DNA from: CAYWRZ01 sp964460845
GTDB lineage: Bacteria > Bacteroidota > Bacteroidia > Flavobacteriales_D > UBA2798
Assembly: GCA_964460845.1 (NCBI GenBank)
Contig: CAYWRZ010000014.1
Location: forward strand, 1 to 64,000
Reading direction: 5' to 3'
DNA length: 64,000 nt
The notes beneath the pieces were generated by a model, which made no database searches, was not told the DNA's origin, and saw only the letters and a program-made list of their open reading frames with translations. Every line of letters begins with the position of its first letter. Position 1 is the first letter of the stretch. Shown here one piece after another: positions 62,903 to 64,000 of this stretch. Position numbers and translations under genes: made by a program.

Positions 62903-63289
62903 GATTGTTTGGTTTTAAGGGTTAACAATGATTGAGTGACAAATTTATACGAAGGCTTTTGCCTGTCAATAGGTAAGGGTAAGAAAAATAGGGGCTTGTT
63001 GAAAAGTAGCCCTTTTTGTTGAAAAGCGTTCGCTGAATCCCCCTGTTTTAGCCCTTTTCAGGGGGGGAGGATCGGGAAAAGGCTGCTATTTATAAAGAAA
63101 AAGGACCTTTTTTGTCTGCGTAAAGGGCTGTAAAAGGGCTTTGTCCGCTCCAAAAAATGGGATTCTGAAGCCTAAAATGCTTTTTTCAGGACTTTTATAG
63201 TCCCCAAAAATCCTTCTTTTCTTCGGGTACTCACGGTGAATAAAGTTGGCCGTGCCGCCCGGTATTTCGTATATTCGCGGCATCTATTC
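62903..63289. other. 387 bp gap between divergent HU and queE genes
   Basis: No gene was found. The promoters of both divergent genes must lie here. GTTGAAAAG occurs twice near 62998-63026, and several CCCTTTT/AAAAGGG segments could pair, for example around 63053 and 63124-63140. No tRNA-like or riboswitch-like structure could be established, and in particular no clear preQ1 element upstream of queE. Confidence 0.45.
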
Positions 63290-63907
63290 ATGACAAATTC
63301 CGCCCCCCTTTTAGCACTGCCCCTGATGGAAGATTTTTACACCATTCAGGGTGAAGGATTTCACGCCGGTACGGCGGCTTATTTTCTCCGAATAGGCGGC
63401 TGCGATGTGGGCTGCGTATGGTGCGACGTGAAAGAAAGCTGGGAAGCCGCTGCGCATCCACCGGTAGAAATTAGCGAAATGGTAAGGCGTGTCGAAGCTG
63501 TCGGCGCACGTTTTTGTGTGATCACGGGTGGAGAACCCGCGCTTTATAACCTCGATCCGCTTACGCAGGCGCTGCAAGCACGGGGTATAGAAACGGCATT
63601 AGAAACTTCGGGTGCCTACCCGCTCAGCGGAGTTTGGCACTGGGTTTGCTTCTCTCCCAAAAAGTTTAAGACGCCCGATCCTTCGGTGTATGCGCAGGCC
63701 GACGAGCTAAAGGTAGTCGTGTACAACCGCCACGATTTTGAATGGGCCGAGTCGCACGCCGCACGCGTAAAGCCCGGCTGCCGTCTTTTTCTTCAACCCG
63801 AATGGAGCCGCGAAAAACAACTGCTGCCCCTGCTGATTGAATACGTCAAGAAAAATCCCCAGTGGAGAATTTCTTTACAGACTCATAAATACATGAACAT
63901 ACCCTGA
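63290..63907 (+). CDS. queE: 7-carboxy-7-deazaguanine synthase
   Basis: This radical SAM enzyme of queuosine synthesis makes 7-carboxy-7-deazaguanine from 6-carboxytetrahydropterin. The 205 residues contain FYTIQGEGFHAGTAAYFLRI and the cluster motif C-x3-C-x2-C in RIGGCDVGCVWCDVKESW. FCVITGGEPALYNL and the late SLQTHKYMNIP are typical of the family. The ATG at 63290 was preferred because the upstream extension is not family-like. Confidence 0.94.
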   Translation: MTNSAPLLALPLMEDFYTIQGEGFHAGTAAYFLRIGGCDVGCVWCDVKESWEAAAHPPVEISEMVRRVEAVGARFCVITGGEPALYNLDPLTQALQARGIETALETSGAYPLSGVWHWVCFSPKKFKTPDPSVYAQADELKVVVYNRHDFEWAESHAARVKPGCRLFLQPEWSREKQLLPLLIEYVKKNPQWRISLQTHKYMNIP

Positions 63908-63911
63908 GCCT

Positions 63912-64000
63912 ATGCATCTTGTGAGACGTTTTAAATGGATATATGTGCTCTGCTTCGCGCTGAGCATAAACGCCCTGATGGCACAGCCCGGTCAGTACAC
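63912..64000 (+). CDS. Start of a secreted protein (cut by window end)
   Basis: The frame opens with MHLVRRFKWIYVLCFALSIN followed by ALMAQPGQY, which is a signal peptide with a probable cleavage after MAQ. The window ends after 29 codons, so the mature protein is unseen. It starts four bases after the queE stop. Confidence 0.65.
   Translation, partial: MHLVRRFKWIYVLCFALSINALMAQPGQY

Noticed and set aside
62903..63289. preQ1 riboswitch before queE
   Set aside because: No convincing preQ1 aptamer core or pseudoknot could be identified by eye in the leader.

Overview
The window is about 64 kb of a Bacteroidota chromosome. The evidence is type IX secretion (T9SS) sorting domains, many PKD-repeat and signal-peptide proteins, a bacillithiol-type deacetylase, a System I-like cytochrome c maturation locus, weak ribosome binding sites and TAnnTTT-type promoter boxes. 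I cannot name the genus. No tRNA, rRNA, CRISPR array, transposase or phage gene was seen.

Left part (1-23.9 kb): mostly housekeeping. It runs through a palindromic repeat cluster, amn-holA, an orphan HsdR-N nuclease, sixA-trmD, two tandemly duplicated secreted TPR proteins, a 3-hydroxyacyl-CoA dehydrogenase, a ccmB-C-D-E-F operon, a glutathione peroxidase with bshB1, a DUF2157/GDYXXLXY membrane pair, a small GG-leader RiPP precursor (pinensin-like), uvrB, and a very large PAS/GAF histidine kinase with its NarL-type regulator.

Centre (24.0-43.3 kb): an accessory block of 21 genes that looks like an unusual biosynthetic cluster. It encodes two KAS III enzymes, an acyl carrier protein, an SDR, a GNAT, two glycosyltransferases, the CDP-glucose pair RfbF/RfbG, a TylF-type methyltransferase, four Asp/Asn beta-hydroxylase-like proteins, a UbiA prenyltransferase, two sulfotransferases and a NodU/CmcH carbamoyltransferase. 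Three adjacent proteins of unknown family are paralogous to each other. Each is built of about five beta-hairpins separated by helices, which suggests an ABBA (aromatic prenyltransferase-like) barrel. There is no PKS or NRPS megasynthase. The likely product is an acylated, glycosylated, hydroxylated, sulfated and carbamoylated molecule, possibly prenylated. Nearly all plus-strand genes from 26.3 to 36.5 kb abut or overlap and could form one operon; four genes (36.5-40.5 kb) run the other way. This block is my main candidate for an undescribed system.

Right part (43.5-64 kb): a 1832-residue PKD/FN3 surface protein whose last FN3 domain and T9SS sorting domain appear to have been separated into an independent secreted 147-residue protein. 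It is followed by rimO, endonuclease V, a transglutaminase-like membrane protein, msrB, a CoA-binding protein and dipeptide epimerase pair, a CxxCH lipoprotein, a secreted lysyl oxidase-dockerin T9SS protein, an HU protein, queE, and the start of another secreted protein cut by the window end.
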